A stretch of 64,000 nt of DNA from Glandiceps talaboti (taxonomy: Eukaryota; Hemichordata; Enteropneusta; Spengelidae). Position numbers and translations under genes: made by a program. Every line of letters starts with the position of its first letter. Position 1 is the first letter of the stretch. This document shows positions 36,594 to 51,500 of the stretch, piece by piece. The notes below the pieces were generated by a model. The model was not told the origin of the DNA. It saw only the letters and a list, made by a program, of their open reading frames with translations, and did not search any database. The stretch is from contig NC_135566.1 of assembly GCF_964340395.1 (NCBI RefSeq), positions 21,035,584 through 21,099,583 of the forward strand. Reading direction: 5' to 3'.

Positions 36594-39500
36594 GTAAGAT
36601 ATACTTTATGTCTATTGTCATAACTTATAAATGGACAACTGATTATTGATTTAAAAATGACAGTCTGAGATCTGAGAATCTGTTGGTATGTCAATAAAAC
36701 ACTTAGTATGCATTATTAGCCAAGGAAAATAATTATTAAAGCTAAGTAGATGATGTCATAACACAAATAAAGCTCAGAAGGAATATACCCTAAGGAAACC
36801 TATAGGCTAATACTATTGATATCCCATAGGGCAACCATATTGGCCCTATAAGGTATTCCTATTGATGTCCCACTGGGCAACCATATTGGCCCTATATTAT
36901 ATTCCTATTGATGTCCCACAGGGCAACCATATTGGCCCTATAAGGTATTCCTATTGATGTCCCACAGGGCAACCATATTGGCCCTATAAGGTATTCCTAT
37001 TGATGTCCCACAGGGCAACCATATTGGCCCTATAATGTATTCCTATTGATGTCCCACTGGGCAACCATATTGGCCCTATAGGATATTCCTATTGGTGTCC
37101 CATAGGGCAACCATATTGACCCTATAGGATATTCCTATTGATGTCCCACAGGGCAACCATATTGGCCCTATAAGGTATTCCTATTGATGTCCAATAGGGC
37201 AACCATATTGGCCCTATAAGGTATTCCTATTGATGTCCCACAGGGCAACCATATTGGCCCTATAGGATATTCCTATTGATGTCCCATAGGGCAACCATAT
37301 TGGCCCTATAAGGTATTCCTATTGATGTCTCACAGGACAACCATATTGGCCCTATAAGGTATTCCTATTGATGTCCCACAGGACAACCATATTGGCCCTA
37401 TAAGGTATTCCTATTGATGTCCCACAGGGCAACCATATTGGCCCTATAAGGTATTCCTATTGATGTCCCATAGGGCAACCATGTTGGCCCTATAGGATAT
37501 TCCCATTGATGTCCAATAGGGCAACCGTATTGGCCCTATAAGGTATTCCTATTGATGTCCCATAGGGCAACCATATTGGCCCTATAGGATATTCCTATTG
37601 ATGTCCCACTGGGCAACCATATTGGCCCTATAAGGTATTCCTATTGATGTCCCATAGGGCAACCATATTGGCCCTATAGGATATTCCTATTGATGTACCA
37701 CAGGGCAACCATGTTGGCCCTATAGGATATTCCTATTGATGTCCCATAGGGCAACCATATTGGCCCTATAGGATATTCCTATTGATGTCCAACAGGGCAA
37801 CCATATTGGCCCTATAAGGTATTCCTATTGATGTCCAATAGGGCAACCATATTGGCCCTATAAGGTATTCCTATTGATGTCCCACTGGGCAACCATGTTG
37901 GCCCTATAAGGTATTCCTATTGATGTCCCACAGGGCAACCATATTGGCCCTATAAGGTATTCCTATTGATGTCCCACTGGGCAACCATATTGGCCCTATA
38001 GGATATTCCTAGTGATGTCCCATAGGGCAACCCAGCTGGCCCTATAGGATATTCCTAGTGATGTCTCATAGGGCAACCCTACTGGCCCTATAGGATATTC
38101 CTAGTGATGTCCCACAGGGCAACCATGCTGGCCCTATAGGATATTCCTAGTGATGTCCCACAGGGCAACCATATTGGCCCTATATTATATTCCTATTGAT
38201 GTCCCACAGGGCAACCATGCTGACCCTATAGGATATTCCTAGTGATGTCCCACAGGGCAACCATATTGGCCATATATTATATTCCTAGTAATGTCCTATA
38301 GGGCAACCGTGCTGGCCCTATAGGATATTCCTAGTAATGTCCCACAGGGCAACCGTGCTGGCCCTATAGGATATTCCTATTGATGTTTATATTGACATAT
38401 ATAGTTTAATTACTAGATTTAATATAAACAATATTGTTTTATTTTGTTGTATACCTAAAATCTGATACAGTCATGTAAACATTGACGATAAGCCAGTTTG
38501 AACTATTACTTTAGGGATTGTCATTTTATCACTTCCAATATTACTTTATTTTTTTTGCTGTAGGTCGTCATTCAAAAGATACAAGTCTACAAATGTCTGT
38601 TACACCTCTACCTATGCTGTCAGAGTATCCAGTCACAGACATTGAATTTGACAAACCATCACAACACAAGTTTAACACATATTGTGAGAAGATTTTAGCA
38701 GGATTAAAGAAGTTGCAGGAAAGTGGTCAGGCCAGTGATGTCACAATAATGGTTGATGGAGAAAGATTTTCAGCTCACAAATCAATACTGGCCACTTTTA
38801 GTGACTTCTTCAAAGCAATGTTTACTGGAGGAATGAGAGAAAGTAAACAAACACGCATAATGCAGGAAATAGAACTTCAGGGAGTCAGTGTAGAAGGATT
38901 ACAATCTGTTCTAGAGTTCATGTATACTAGTAAAGTCACCCTCAACCATAAGAACTTTGACAGTATCTTGAATGCTGCAAGTTATCTACAAGTTTCATCC
39001 CTTCTTCAATTCTGCACCGACTTTCTTAAAGAGGAGCTGCGAGATGATAACTTTTTGGAATTGGTTACCTTGACAACTACCTATGGTTTACTGGAGAGGT
39101 TTGCCACCTATAAGAATGTCATTGATCATTTTATTACCATGGCAACCACAGATAGCAGGAGCAGTGAATTGTATGAACTTACAGCAGAGCAGTTATTGGT
39201 GTTTCTACAGAGTTCATATATTGCTGCTTATCAGCCATTACAGATCTTCTGCATTCTGAATGAATGGGTGGAACACAAAAAGGGCATGATAAAGATTGAA
39301 GACATCAAAAGGCTCCTTAAGTATGTTATTTTTGCTGTTCTTGTAGATTTTCTAATATGTGTAATCAACTCCCAACACTGCATATAATGCCAGGCTGATA
39401 TTCTGTAGTTACTTTATCTATTTAGTGACTGGGGTTATATTTTGAAATTCCAACTGGTTAGCAGGCTTTTTTGACAATCTAGACTTGTTAACTAGCAATC

Positions 39501-42500
39501 CTACATCATTGTCATTGGTTTACTAGCAATCCTACACCATTGTCATTGGTTTACTAGCAATCCTACACCATTGTCATTGGTTTACTAGCAATCCTACACC
39601 ATTGTCACTGGTTTACTAGCAATCCTACATCATTGTCACTGGTTTACTAGCAATCTTACATCATTATCATTGGTTTACTAGCAATCCTACACCATTGTCA
39701 TTGGTTTACTAGCAATCCTACATCATTGTCATTGGTTTACTAGCAATCCTACACCATTGTCATTGGTTTACTAGCAATCCTACATCATTGTCACTGGTTT
39801 ACTAGCAATCCTACATCATTGTCATTGGTTTACTAGCAATCCTACATCATTGTCACTGGTTTACTAGCAATCCTACATCATTGTCATTGGTTTACTAGCA
39901 ATCCTACATCATTGTCATTGGTTTACTAGCAATCCTACACCATTGTCATTGGTTTACTAGCAATCCTACACCATTGTCATTGGTTTACTAGCAATCCTAC
40001 ATCATTGTCATTGGTTTACTAGCAATCCTACATCATTGTCATTGGTTTACTAGCAATCCTACATCATTGTCATTGGTTTACTAGCAATCCTACATCATTG
40101 TCATTGGTTTACTAGCAATCCTACATCATTGTCATTGGTTTACTAGCAATCCTACATCATTGTCATTGGTTTACTAGCAATCCTACATCATTGTCATTTG
40201 TTTACTAGCAATCCTACATCATTGTCATTGGTTTACTAGCAATCCTACACCATTGTCATTGGTTTACTAGCAATCCTACATCATTGTCATTTGTTTACTA
40301 GCAATCCTACAACATTGTCATTGGTTTACTAGCAATCCTACATCATTGTCATTGGTTTACTAGCAATCCTACATCATTGTCATTTGTTTACTAGCAATCC
40401 TACATCATTGTCATTGGTTTACTAGCAATCCTACATCATTGTCATTGGTTTACTAGCAATCCTACATCATTGTCATTGGTTTACTAGCAATCCTACATCA
40501 TTGTCATTTGTTTACTAGCAATCCTACATCATTGTCATTGGTTTACTAGTAATCTTACATCATTGTCATTGGTTTACTAGCAATCCTACATCATTGTCAT
40601 TGGTTTACTAGCAATCCTACATCATTGTCATTAGTTTACTAGCAATCCTACATCATTGTCATTTGTTTACTAGCAATCCTACATCATTGTCATTTGTTTA
40701 CTAGCAATCCTACATCATTGTCATTGGTTTACTAGCAATCCTACATCATTGTCATTTGTTTACTAGCAATCCTACATCATTGTCATTGGTTTACTAGCAA
40801 TCCTACATCATTGTCATTGGTTTACTAGCAATCCTACATCATTGTCATTGGTTTACTAGCAATCCTACATCATTGTCATTTGTTTACTAGCAATCCTACA
40901 TCATTGTCATTTGTTTACTAGCAATCTTACATCATTGTCATTGGTTTACTAGCAATCTTACATCATTGTCATTGGTTTACTAGCAATCCTACATCATTGT
41001 CATTGGTTTACTAGCAATCCTACATCATTGTCATTTGTTTACTAGCAATCCTACATCATTGTCATTGGTTTACTAGCAATCTTACATCATTGTCATTTGT
41101 TTACTAGCAATCCTACATCATTGTCATTTGTTTACTAGCAATCCTACATCATTGTCATTGGTTTACTAGCAATCCTACATCATTGTCATTTGTTTACTAG
41201 TAATCTTACATCATTGTCATTTGTTTACTAGTAATCTTACATCATTGTCATTTGTTTACTAGCAATCTTACATCATTGTCATTGGTTTACTAGCAATCCT
41301 ACATCATTGTCATTTGTTTACTAGCAATCTTACATCATTGTCATTGGTTTACTAGCAATCCTACATCATTGTCATTGGTTTACTAGCAATCCTACATCAT
41401 TGTCATTTGTTTACTAGCAATCCTACATCATTGTCATTTGTTTACTAGTAATCTTACATCATTGTCATTGGTTTACTAGCAATCCTACATCATTGTCATT
41501 TGTTTACTAGTAATCTTACATCATTGTCATTTGTTTACTAGTAATCTTACATCATTGTCATTGGTTTACTAGCAATCTTACATCATTGTCATTGGTTTAC
41601 TAGAAATCCTACATCATTGTCATTGCTTTACTAGCAATCCTACATCATTGTCATTGGTTTACTAGCAATCTTACATCATTGTCATTGGTTTACTAGCAAT
41701 CTTACATCATTGTCATTGGTTTACTAGCAATCCTACACCATTGTCATTGGTTTACTAGCAATCCTACACCATTGTCATTGGTTTACTAGCAATCCTACAT
41801 CATTGTCATTTGTTTACTAGCAATCTTACATCATTGTCATTGGTTTACTAGAAATCCTACATCATTGTCATTAGTTTACTAGCAATCCTACATCATTGTC
41901 ATTGGTTTACTAGCAATCTTACATCATTGTCATTTGTTTACTAGCAATCTTACATCATTGTCATTGGTTTACTAGCAATCCTACATCATTGTCATTTGTT
42001 TACTAGCAATCCTACATCATTGTCATTGGTTTACTAGCAATCCTACATCATTGTCATTTGTTTACTAGCAATCTTACATCATTGTCATTGGTTTACTAGC
42101 AATCCTACACCATTGTCATTTGTTTACTATCAATCCTACATCATTGTCATTTGTTTACTAGCAATCCTACATCATTGTCATTGGTTTACTAGCAATCCTA
42201 CATCATTGTCATTTGTTTACTAGCAATCCTACATCATTGTCATTGGTTTACTAGCAATCTTACATCATTGTCATTGGTTTACTAGCAATCCTACATCATT
42301 GTCATTGGTTTACTAGCAATCCTACATCATTGTCATTTGTTTACTAGCAATCTTACATCATTGTCATTGGTTTACTAGCAATCCTACACCATTGTCATTG
42401 GTTTACTAGCAATCCTACACCATTGTCATTTGTTTACTATCAATCCTACATCATTGTCATTGGTTTACTAGCAATCCTACACCATTGTCATTGGTTTACT

Positions 42501-45500
42501 AGCAATCCTACACCATTGTCATTTGTTTACTAGCAATCCTACACCATTGTCATTGGTTTACTAGCAATCCTACACCATTGTCATTGGTTTACTAGCAATC
42601 CTACATCATTGTCATTGGTTTACTAGCAATCCTACATCATTGTCATTGGTTTACTAGCAATCCTACACCATTGTCATTTGTTTACTATCAATCCTACATC
42701 ATTGTCATTTGTTTACTAGCAATCCTACATCATTGTCATTGGTTTACTAGCAATCCTACATCTTTGTCATTTGTTTACTAGCAATCCTACATCATTGTCA
42801 TTGGTTTACTAGCAATCTTACATCATTGTCATTGGTTTACTAGCAATCCTACATCATTGTCATTGGTTTACTAGCAATCCTACATCATTGTCATTTGTTT
42901 ACTAGCAATCTTACATCATTGTCATTGGTTTACTAGCAATCTTACATCATTGTCATTGGTTTACTAGCAATCCTACATCATTGTCATTGGTTTACTAGCA
43001 ATCCTACATCATTGTCATTTGTTTACTAGCAATCTTACATCATTGTCATTGGTTTACTAGCAATCCTACACCATTGTCATTTGTTTACTAGCAATCTTAC
43101 ATCATTGTCATTGGTTTACTAGCAATCTTACATCATTGTCATTGGTTTACTAGCAATCTTACATCATTGTCATTGGTTTACTAGCAATCCTACATCATTG
43201 TCATTGGTTTACTAGCAATCTTACATCATTGTCATTTGTTTACTAGCAATCCTACATCATTGTCATTTGTTTACTAGCAATCCTACATCATTGTCATTGG
43301 TTTACTAGCAATCTTACATCATTGTCATTGGTTTACTAGCAATCCTACATCATTGTCATTTGTTTACTAGCAATCTTACATCATTGTCATTGGTTTACTA
43401 GCAATCCTACATCATTGTCATTGGTTTACTAGCAATCCTACATCATTGTCATTTGTTTACTAGCAATCTTACATCATTGTCATTGGTTTACTAGCAATCC
43501 TACATCATTGTCATTTGTTTACTAGCAATCTTACATCATTGTCATTGGTTTACTAGCAATCCTACACCATTGTCATTTGTTTACTAGCAATCTTACATCA
43601 TTGTCATTGGTTTACTAGCAATCTTACATCATTGTCATTGGTTTACTAGCAATCTTACATCATTGTCATTGGTTTACTAGCAATCCTACATCATTGTCAT
43701 TGGTTTACTAGCAATCTTACATCATTGTCATTTGTTTACTAGCAATCCTACATCATTGTCATTTGTTTACTAGCAATCCTACATCATTGTCATTGGTTTA
43801 CTAGCAATCTTACATCATTGTCATTGGTTTACTAGCAATCCTACATCATTGTCATTTGTTTACTAGCAATCCTACATCATTGTCATTGGTTTACTAGCAA
43901 TCTTACATCATTGTCATTGGTTTACTAGCAATCTTACATCATTGTCATTTGTTTACTAGCAATCCTACATCATTGTCATTGGTTTACTAGCAATCCTACA
44001 TCATTGTCATTTGTTTACTAGCAATCCTACATCATTGTCATTGGTTTACTAGCAATCCTACATCATTGTCATTAGTTTACTAGCAATCCTACATCATTGT
44101 CATTGGTTTACTAGCAATCCTACATCATTGTCATTGGTTTACTAGCATTCCTACATCATTGTCATTGGTTTACTAGCAATCCTACATCATTGTCTTTGGT
44201 TTACTAGCAATCCTACACCATTGTCATTGGTTTACTCGCAATCCCACATCATTGCCATTGGTTTACTAGCAATCCTACATCATTGTCATTGGTTTACTAG
44301 CAATCCTACATCATTGTCATTGGTTTACTAGCAATCCTACATCATTGTCTTTGGTTTATTAGCAATCCTACATCATTGTCATTGGTTTACTAGCAAACTT
44401 ACATCATTGCCATTGATTTACTAGCAATCCTACATCATTGTCATTGGTTTACTAGCAATCCTACATCATTGCCATTGGTTTACTAGCAATCCTACATCAT
44501 TGTCATTGGTTTACTAGCAATCTTACATCATTGTCATTGGTTTACTAGCAATCCTACATCATTGCCATTAGTTTACTAGCAATCCTACATCATTGTCATT
44601 GGTTTACTAGCAATCTTACATCATTGTCATTAGTTTACTATCAATCCTACATCATTGTCATTAGTTTACTATCAATCCTACATCATTGTCATTGGTTTAC
44701 TAGCAATCTTACATCATTGTCATTGGTTTACTAGCAATCTTACATCATTGTCATTGGTTTACTAGCAATCCTACATCATTGTCATTGGTTTACTATCAAT
44801 CCTACATCATTGTCATTGGTTTACTAGCAATCTTACATCATTGTCATTGGTTTACTAGCAATCTTACATCATTGTCATTGGTTTACTAGCAATCCTACAT
44901 CATTGTCATTGGTTTACTATCAATCCTACACCATTGCCATTGGTTTACTAGCAATCCTACATCATTGTCATTTGTTTACTAGCAATCCTACATTATTGTC
45001 ATTGGTTTACTAGCAATCCTACATTATTGTCATTGGTTTACTAGCAATCCTACATCATTGTCATTTGTTTACTAGCAATCCTACATCATTGTCATTGGTT
45101 TACTAGCAATCCTACATCATAGTCATTAGTTTACTAGCAATCCTACATCATTGTCATTGGTTTACTAGCAATCCTACATCATTGTCATTGGTTTACTAGC
45201 AATCCTACATCATTGTCATTTGTTTACTAGCAATCCTACATCATTGTCACTGGTTTACTAGCAATCCTACATCATTGTCATTGGTTTACTAGCAATCCTA
45301 CATCATTGTCATTGGTTTACTAGCAATCCTACATCATTGTCACTGGTTTACTAGCAATCCTACATCATTGCCATTGGTTTACTATCAATCCTACATCATT
45401 GTCATTGGTTTACTAGCAATCCTACATCATTGCCATTGGTTTACTAGCAATCCTACATCATTGTCATTGGTTTACTCGCAATCCCACATCAATGCCATTG

Positions 45501-48500
45501 GTTTACTAGCAATCCTACATCATTGTCATTGGTTTACTAGCAATCCTACATCATTGCCATTGGTTTACTAGCAATCTTACATCATTGTCATTGGTTTACT
45601 GGTAGTCTTACATCATTGTCATTGGTTTACTAGCAATCCTACATCATTGTCATTGGTTTACTATCAATCCTACATCATTGCCGTTGGTTTACTAGCAATC
45701 CTACATCATTGTCATTGGTTTACTAGCAATCCTACATCATTGTCATTGGTTTACTAGCAATCCTACATCATTGTCATTGGTTTACTAGCAATCCTACATC
45801 ATTGTCATTGGTTTACTAGCAATCCTACATCATTGTCATTGGTTTACTAGCAATCCTACATCGTTGTCATTTGTTTACTAGCAATCCCACATCATTGTTA
45901 TTGGTTTACTATCAATCCTACATCATTGTCATTGGTTTACTAGCAATCCTACATCATTGTCATTGGTTTACTAGCAATCCTACATCATTGTCATTGGTTT
46001 ACTAGCAATCCTACATCGTTGTCATTTGTTTACTAGCAATCCCACATCATTGCCATTGGTTTACTAGCAATCCTACATCATTGTCATTGGTTTACTAGCA
46101 ATCCTACATCATTGTCATTGGTTTACTAGCAATCCTACATCATTGTCATTGGTTTACTAGCAATCCTACATCATTGTAATTGGTTTACTAGCAATCCTAC
46201 ATCATTGTCATTGGTTTACTATCAATCCTACATCATTGTCATTAGTTTACTAGCAATCCTACATCATTGTCATTGGTTTACTAGCAATCCTACATCATTG
46301 TCATTTGTTTACTAGCAATCCTACATCATTGTCATTTGTTTACTAGCAATCCTTCATCATTGTCATTGGTTTACTAGCAATCCTACATCATTGTCATTGG
46401 TTTACTAGCAATCCTACATCATTGTCATTGGTTTACTAGCAATCCTACATCATTGTCATTGGTTTACTAGCAATCCTACATCATTGTCATTGGTTTACTA
46501 GCAATCCTACATCATTGTCATTGGTTTACTAGCAATCCTACATCATTGTCATTGGTTTACTAGCAATCCTACATCATTGTCATTGGTTTACTAGCAATCC
46601 TACATCATTGTCATTGGTTTACTATCAATCCTACATCATTGTCATTAGTTTACTGGTAATCCTACATCATTGTCATTAGCCTTGATGTTGAATTAGATGT
46701 GGGATTAGAAAACCAATGTCACATCTGTGGGCTATAATTGTATACTATATTTAGGGTCACGGCTCTTGCAAAATTTATCTTATGGGTCATGTGTTTTGCC
46801 ATTTCCACAAAGAGATGATGATTTTAGAATAATGATTCATATTTTGTTTAAGGTGCTGAATTAATGAATTGGTCAGTTGGTATGGATGATTTATTGGAAC
46901 AACTTATTTATTATCTTTTCATTATTATATTAATTAAGCTGAACTTACAAAATCCATGGGTATATGTTCATAAGTGAGAACACCACAAATGTTGTGTTGG
47001 TACAAAGGATGGGTTATGACTCTCCATAATTGATTGTCAGCCCAAAGTATCCTGCAATTTGTGTATGAATTTATACTAACTGAATTGTGTAAAACACTTA
47101 TTTATTTCATGATTTTTGCTTTATTTTTTTCTTTTAATTACTGTAGTTGTGTGCCATTCAGATCTATCAGTTCTGAGAACTTGCTACAGATTGTGGCACC
47201 ATCTAACCTTATGTCAAAGTTCAATGAGCATGCTCAGAAGTTACTACTTGATGCGCTGCAGTATCATGCTGTTCCTCATCACCAACATTCACCAAAATCA
47301 ACATCATCAGAACTTGGCTTGAAAATGGAAGAAGTTATTTTGGCAACAGGTAAAAAAACTTTACTTTGTTTTTTCTCAAGTTTGAGATGGAGGAAATATG
47401 TTATAAAGCTTGACCTTGAATAGAATCTCAGGAACTCACAGTATTTTACCAATAGGTCATTGCAGACTGCAAACAGGAAATTGAGAATACAGCGCCCTCA
47501 CTCAAATTGGGGGTATCATCAACTCATAGTACCATTTCGTAAGAGCTTTGTCCCTTGATATTGTGTAGAAGTGTAAATCAGGGATGATTTTTGTATTGTT
47601 CAGACATTGAGGAAAGCAGCAGTGCTCTAAGATTAACTGAGTAACCTATACCATGTATACCCCCAAGGTGCACACAGACAGGAAGTAGAGCGCGGCCATG
47701 GCAAATTTTGCAAAGGCCTATTTATTGTCCTTAGGTTAACAAAAAAACACTTCAGGGCCAGGGCCAGGGTATATGCAATACAGGCAATGGGGAGGGGAAA
47801 TTATTGAGAGGAAATTTCCATGATTTAATAAGTTCCAACTGTCATTGTGTATAAAAACATGCTCCCATTGGTGCTGGCACAACAGAGTACCTGATATCAT
47901 TAAGTATCAATTCACCAAAGTTTTCATAAAATGTTGAAATTATACCCTTTTCATATATGCTAATACAACAGGCATTTTATTTCAATCCATATAAGTTTCA
48001 CATTTTGTGTTACTGTTTGTCAGAACTGACATGGAACCTTTGGGTTTTATTTTGAACTTAAACCCTCCTCCAGTGATGAGATGTAATGAAATGAAGTCAC
48101 TATTATTTAGTCGTAATTGTACATTATCTTAAACTACTGAATAATGATATCAATTATTATAAATAAAAGGAATTATCATGTTTATCAAATTTACCCCATG
48201 TGACTTGTTATGCACCAATCATCTACATGTATTCCTTTCCAGTTTATTGACTATTGTTCTTTGTTTCCTCAATTCTGTTTGCTTTTACTCTCCGCAGCTC
48301 TAATTTTTACTTTTTTCTAAATCCTCTCTGTTTTGTTCTTTTCTGTGCATAAAGGTGGACTTCAGACAAGAGATGAAGGGAAGGAGAACCTGAGTTACTT
48401 TGATGATGTGACAAACCAGTGGTATCATATATGTAGAATGCCATTTGAAAGACTGGCCTACCATGCCACTGTGCTGGACAATTATGTGTACATAGCTGGT

Positions 48501-51500
48501 GGAGAGAACCACAACTGTTCTGAGATGGACCCAAGTGGTTGTCAATTCACTACATGTACAGTCTACCGCTATGATATTCTGCATGATCGTTGGGATTCCG
48601 TGGCATCAATGAAAGAACCAAGAACTGATTTCTGCTTTGCAGCGCTTAAAGGACTCTTGTATGCAGTTGGTGGTAGGAATGGTCTTCACATGACTGGTAT
48701 CAACTCTGTTGAGTGTTACAATCCACGTACCAATTCATGGTCTTATGTTGCACCTTTGCCTTCATCACTATTTGCAATGGCAGGTGCTGTCTACAAAGAT
48801 AAATTATACATCACTGGTGGTTGCTATTTCCACAATGACTTGATGTATTCAAACTCATTGCAGTATTATGATCCAGTCAAAAACCAATGGGGAGAAGGAC
48901 ATGCCATGTCAGCATCACATCCCATAGCATGGCATAGCATGATTGTAACAGAAGGAGATAAATTATACGTACTTGGTGGTCAGGAAGTGAATCATCAGAC
49001 GTATGAAAACATGTGTTCATTTGAGTTGAAGTGCTATGATCCAAAGACAGACCAGTGGTCAAAATGTCCAAGTGTTCCATCCACTGATGTGCATGATCAG
49101 TCTTCATTGATAGCAGGGTACCGAAGTGTTTATAAAAATGGCAAAATCTATTGTTTAGATGGTGAATTAACACGTGATACATTTGTTGTACGCAAGCGAC
49201 TGAGATGTTTTGATATTCAACAAGACACTTGGGGTGATGCTCCTCAAATGCTACAAGATGGCTATCAATCTCTACTGACAGTGAAAATGCCTGTCTACAT
49301 GTTGAAATATAATAGAGATAAGTTCTACCAGACCAATAAAGGTAAGTCTTCTAATAATCTTAAGAATACATATTGCCAATATACTCTGTACTCTGTATGA
49401 TTACATGACACTTAGCCATTTGCTCGTTAATTAAAAAATCTAACATTGAAAGTTTTGATTGCCATAATTTTCATTACATTCTATATGATATATTTATGTA
49501 AAACTTAGCCAATTGTGTATAAAAAATCTGTGCAAATTTAGAATAAATTTCTGCTCAAGTATTTTTTTGTAATTATTTCAAATATTTCAAATTAGTTATG
49601 GATTAATTTTTGCTCATTTTCCTGGAAAACAAACATGTGAAATGTCTGAAATGCAAAACACAATGTAGTAGTATCAGTAAGTTTTTAAAAAATGAGTCTT
49701 TGGGAGATAGCAGAAGCATTAAATCACAAAATTTTCCAGTCAAAAACATAGCAAGTCAACATGCCCATAGTGATATTTCTACTGGGGAAGTCAAAGCTGG
49801 CCACCCATATGTTTTTATTAGCATCTTGACATCCTAGTCTTGAAATTTAAGAGTAATGACTGGCTTTTCAGTACGAATAAAACCACTGTCTGATTATGTT
49901 TTGTCCTAAATTGTATATACCATTTGTAAATATCAACTTTCTGTAACAACACATGTATTCACTATAGACATCCACATGTCTACACATATCAAATTTATTA
50001 ACAAAATCACCAGCTGCTCATGGATTTTGATAGAGAAGTTGCTGCATTGTTCACTGTACACACAGACAAGTAACACACAGATTGGTAATGGCTATTGTTC
50101 GAGGAGTTAATCTGGGGATTAACAGCTTGATCCCTTCCTCGGGTACACTACAAGGGTCTCTTACACTTTCAACGTTACACCGAAAGCTACCGAAGTCCCT
50201 CTTTGGGTATACTATCGGTGTTTTGTTGTTTAAACAGCACCGTGTCATCGGTAAGGGTCAAAGGTTCGATAGTGTTATTTTCAACCAGAAGCCGACAATT
50301 TCTGTGGAAACAGTTTGAAAATCGAGTGAGATTTAGCTGAGTTATTAGTCCCCGCGGACGAAGTCCGGAACGGGGACTTATGGATTGGGTTCCATCTGTC
50401 CGTGCATCCGTGCGTGCGTGCGTCCGTCCGTCCGTCCGCAGCTGTTTCTTGGAGATGCCTGGACCGATTTTTTTCAAACTTGGTACAGGGGCAACATACT
50501 ATGGCATACATATGCACGTCAATTTGTTTTATGATACGATCCAATATGTCCGCCTAGCAACCATTTTGTTTGCAAATTTTCCCTGTCTAGAGCCATAACT
50601 CAGACATGCTTTAACAGATCTCATTCAAAGTTGGTATTAGGACAGTGTTCTATGACATACATGTGCGTATTCATTGTTGTCATGATACGATCCAATATGG
50701 CCGCCTGCCAGCCATTTTGTTTGTGAATTTTCCATGTCCAAAGCCATAACTCAGACATGCTTAAACAGATCTCATTCAAAGTTGGTATTAGGACAGTGTT
50801 CTATGACATACATGTGCATATCCATTTTCGTTGTGATACGATCCAATATGGCTGCCTGGCAGCCATTTTGTTTGCGAATTTTCATGTCCAAAGCCATAAC
50901 TCAGACTCCATTTTCATCGTGATATGATCCCCCATACCCAACCAATCCTTTATTGTTGGAGGCATATTCCATGTCCAACAAGCACACACAACATATCTAA
51001 GTCTGTTTGTTTTAGGTTCACAAATGTTGTTGCGTGATCAGAGTAGTGATAATTCCTTAAAACCCAATTATAGCGGGGACTATGTCATTCACAATGACTT
51101 GTTGCCTTGTAAAACTAGCTTGTTTGGAACGGTCAAAATTATGAATATATAATGAACATATTTGATTTAAAAATGCAGAAATATGGAATTAGTTACACAC
51201 TGTATGACAAAATCTGATGATAGGGCAAGTTTTGTTCTATACTCTTGGATTTTTGTCCTACCCACTTGGATTTTTGTAAGAAAAGTACATACTTTATTCA
51301 ACAGTCGTAACATGTCCGACATTTACATGAGGGCCTATGCATTCATCACCCATGTCAAAATGAACACACAAGCTGTTACCGGGTTCCCCGATCAATTTAC
51401 CGGAGCAGAGTTCCCACCGGCCCCATAGCAGTACAAGTGTGGCCATGATCAAAGTGAAACTGTACAACTGAAAAAACATACAAAATGCTTTGAAAATGAT

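Noticed and set aside
39486-46679. Regular 31-bp repeats suggesting a CRISPR array
   Set aside because: Units are contiguous with no unique spacers, lie in a eukaryotic intron, and no cas-like gene is present. The same holds for the other arrays.
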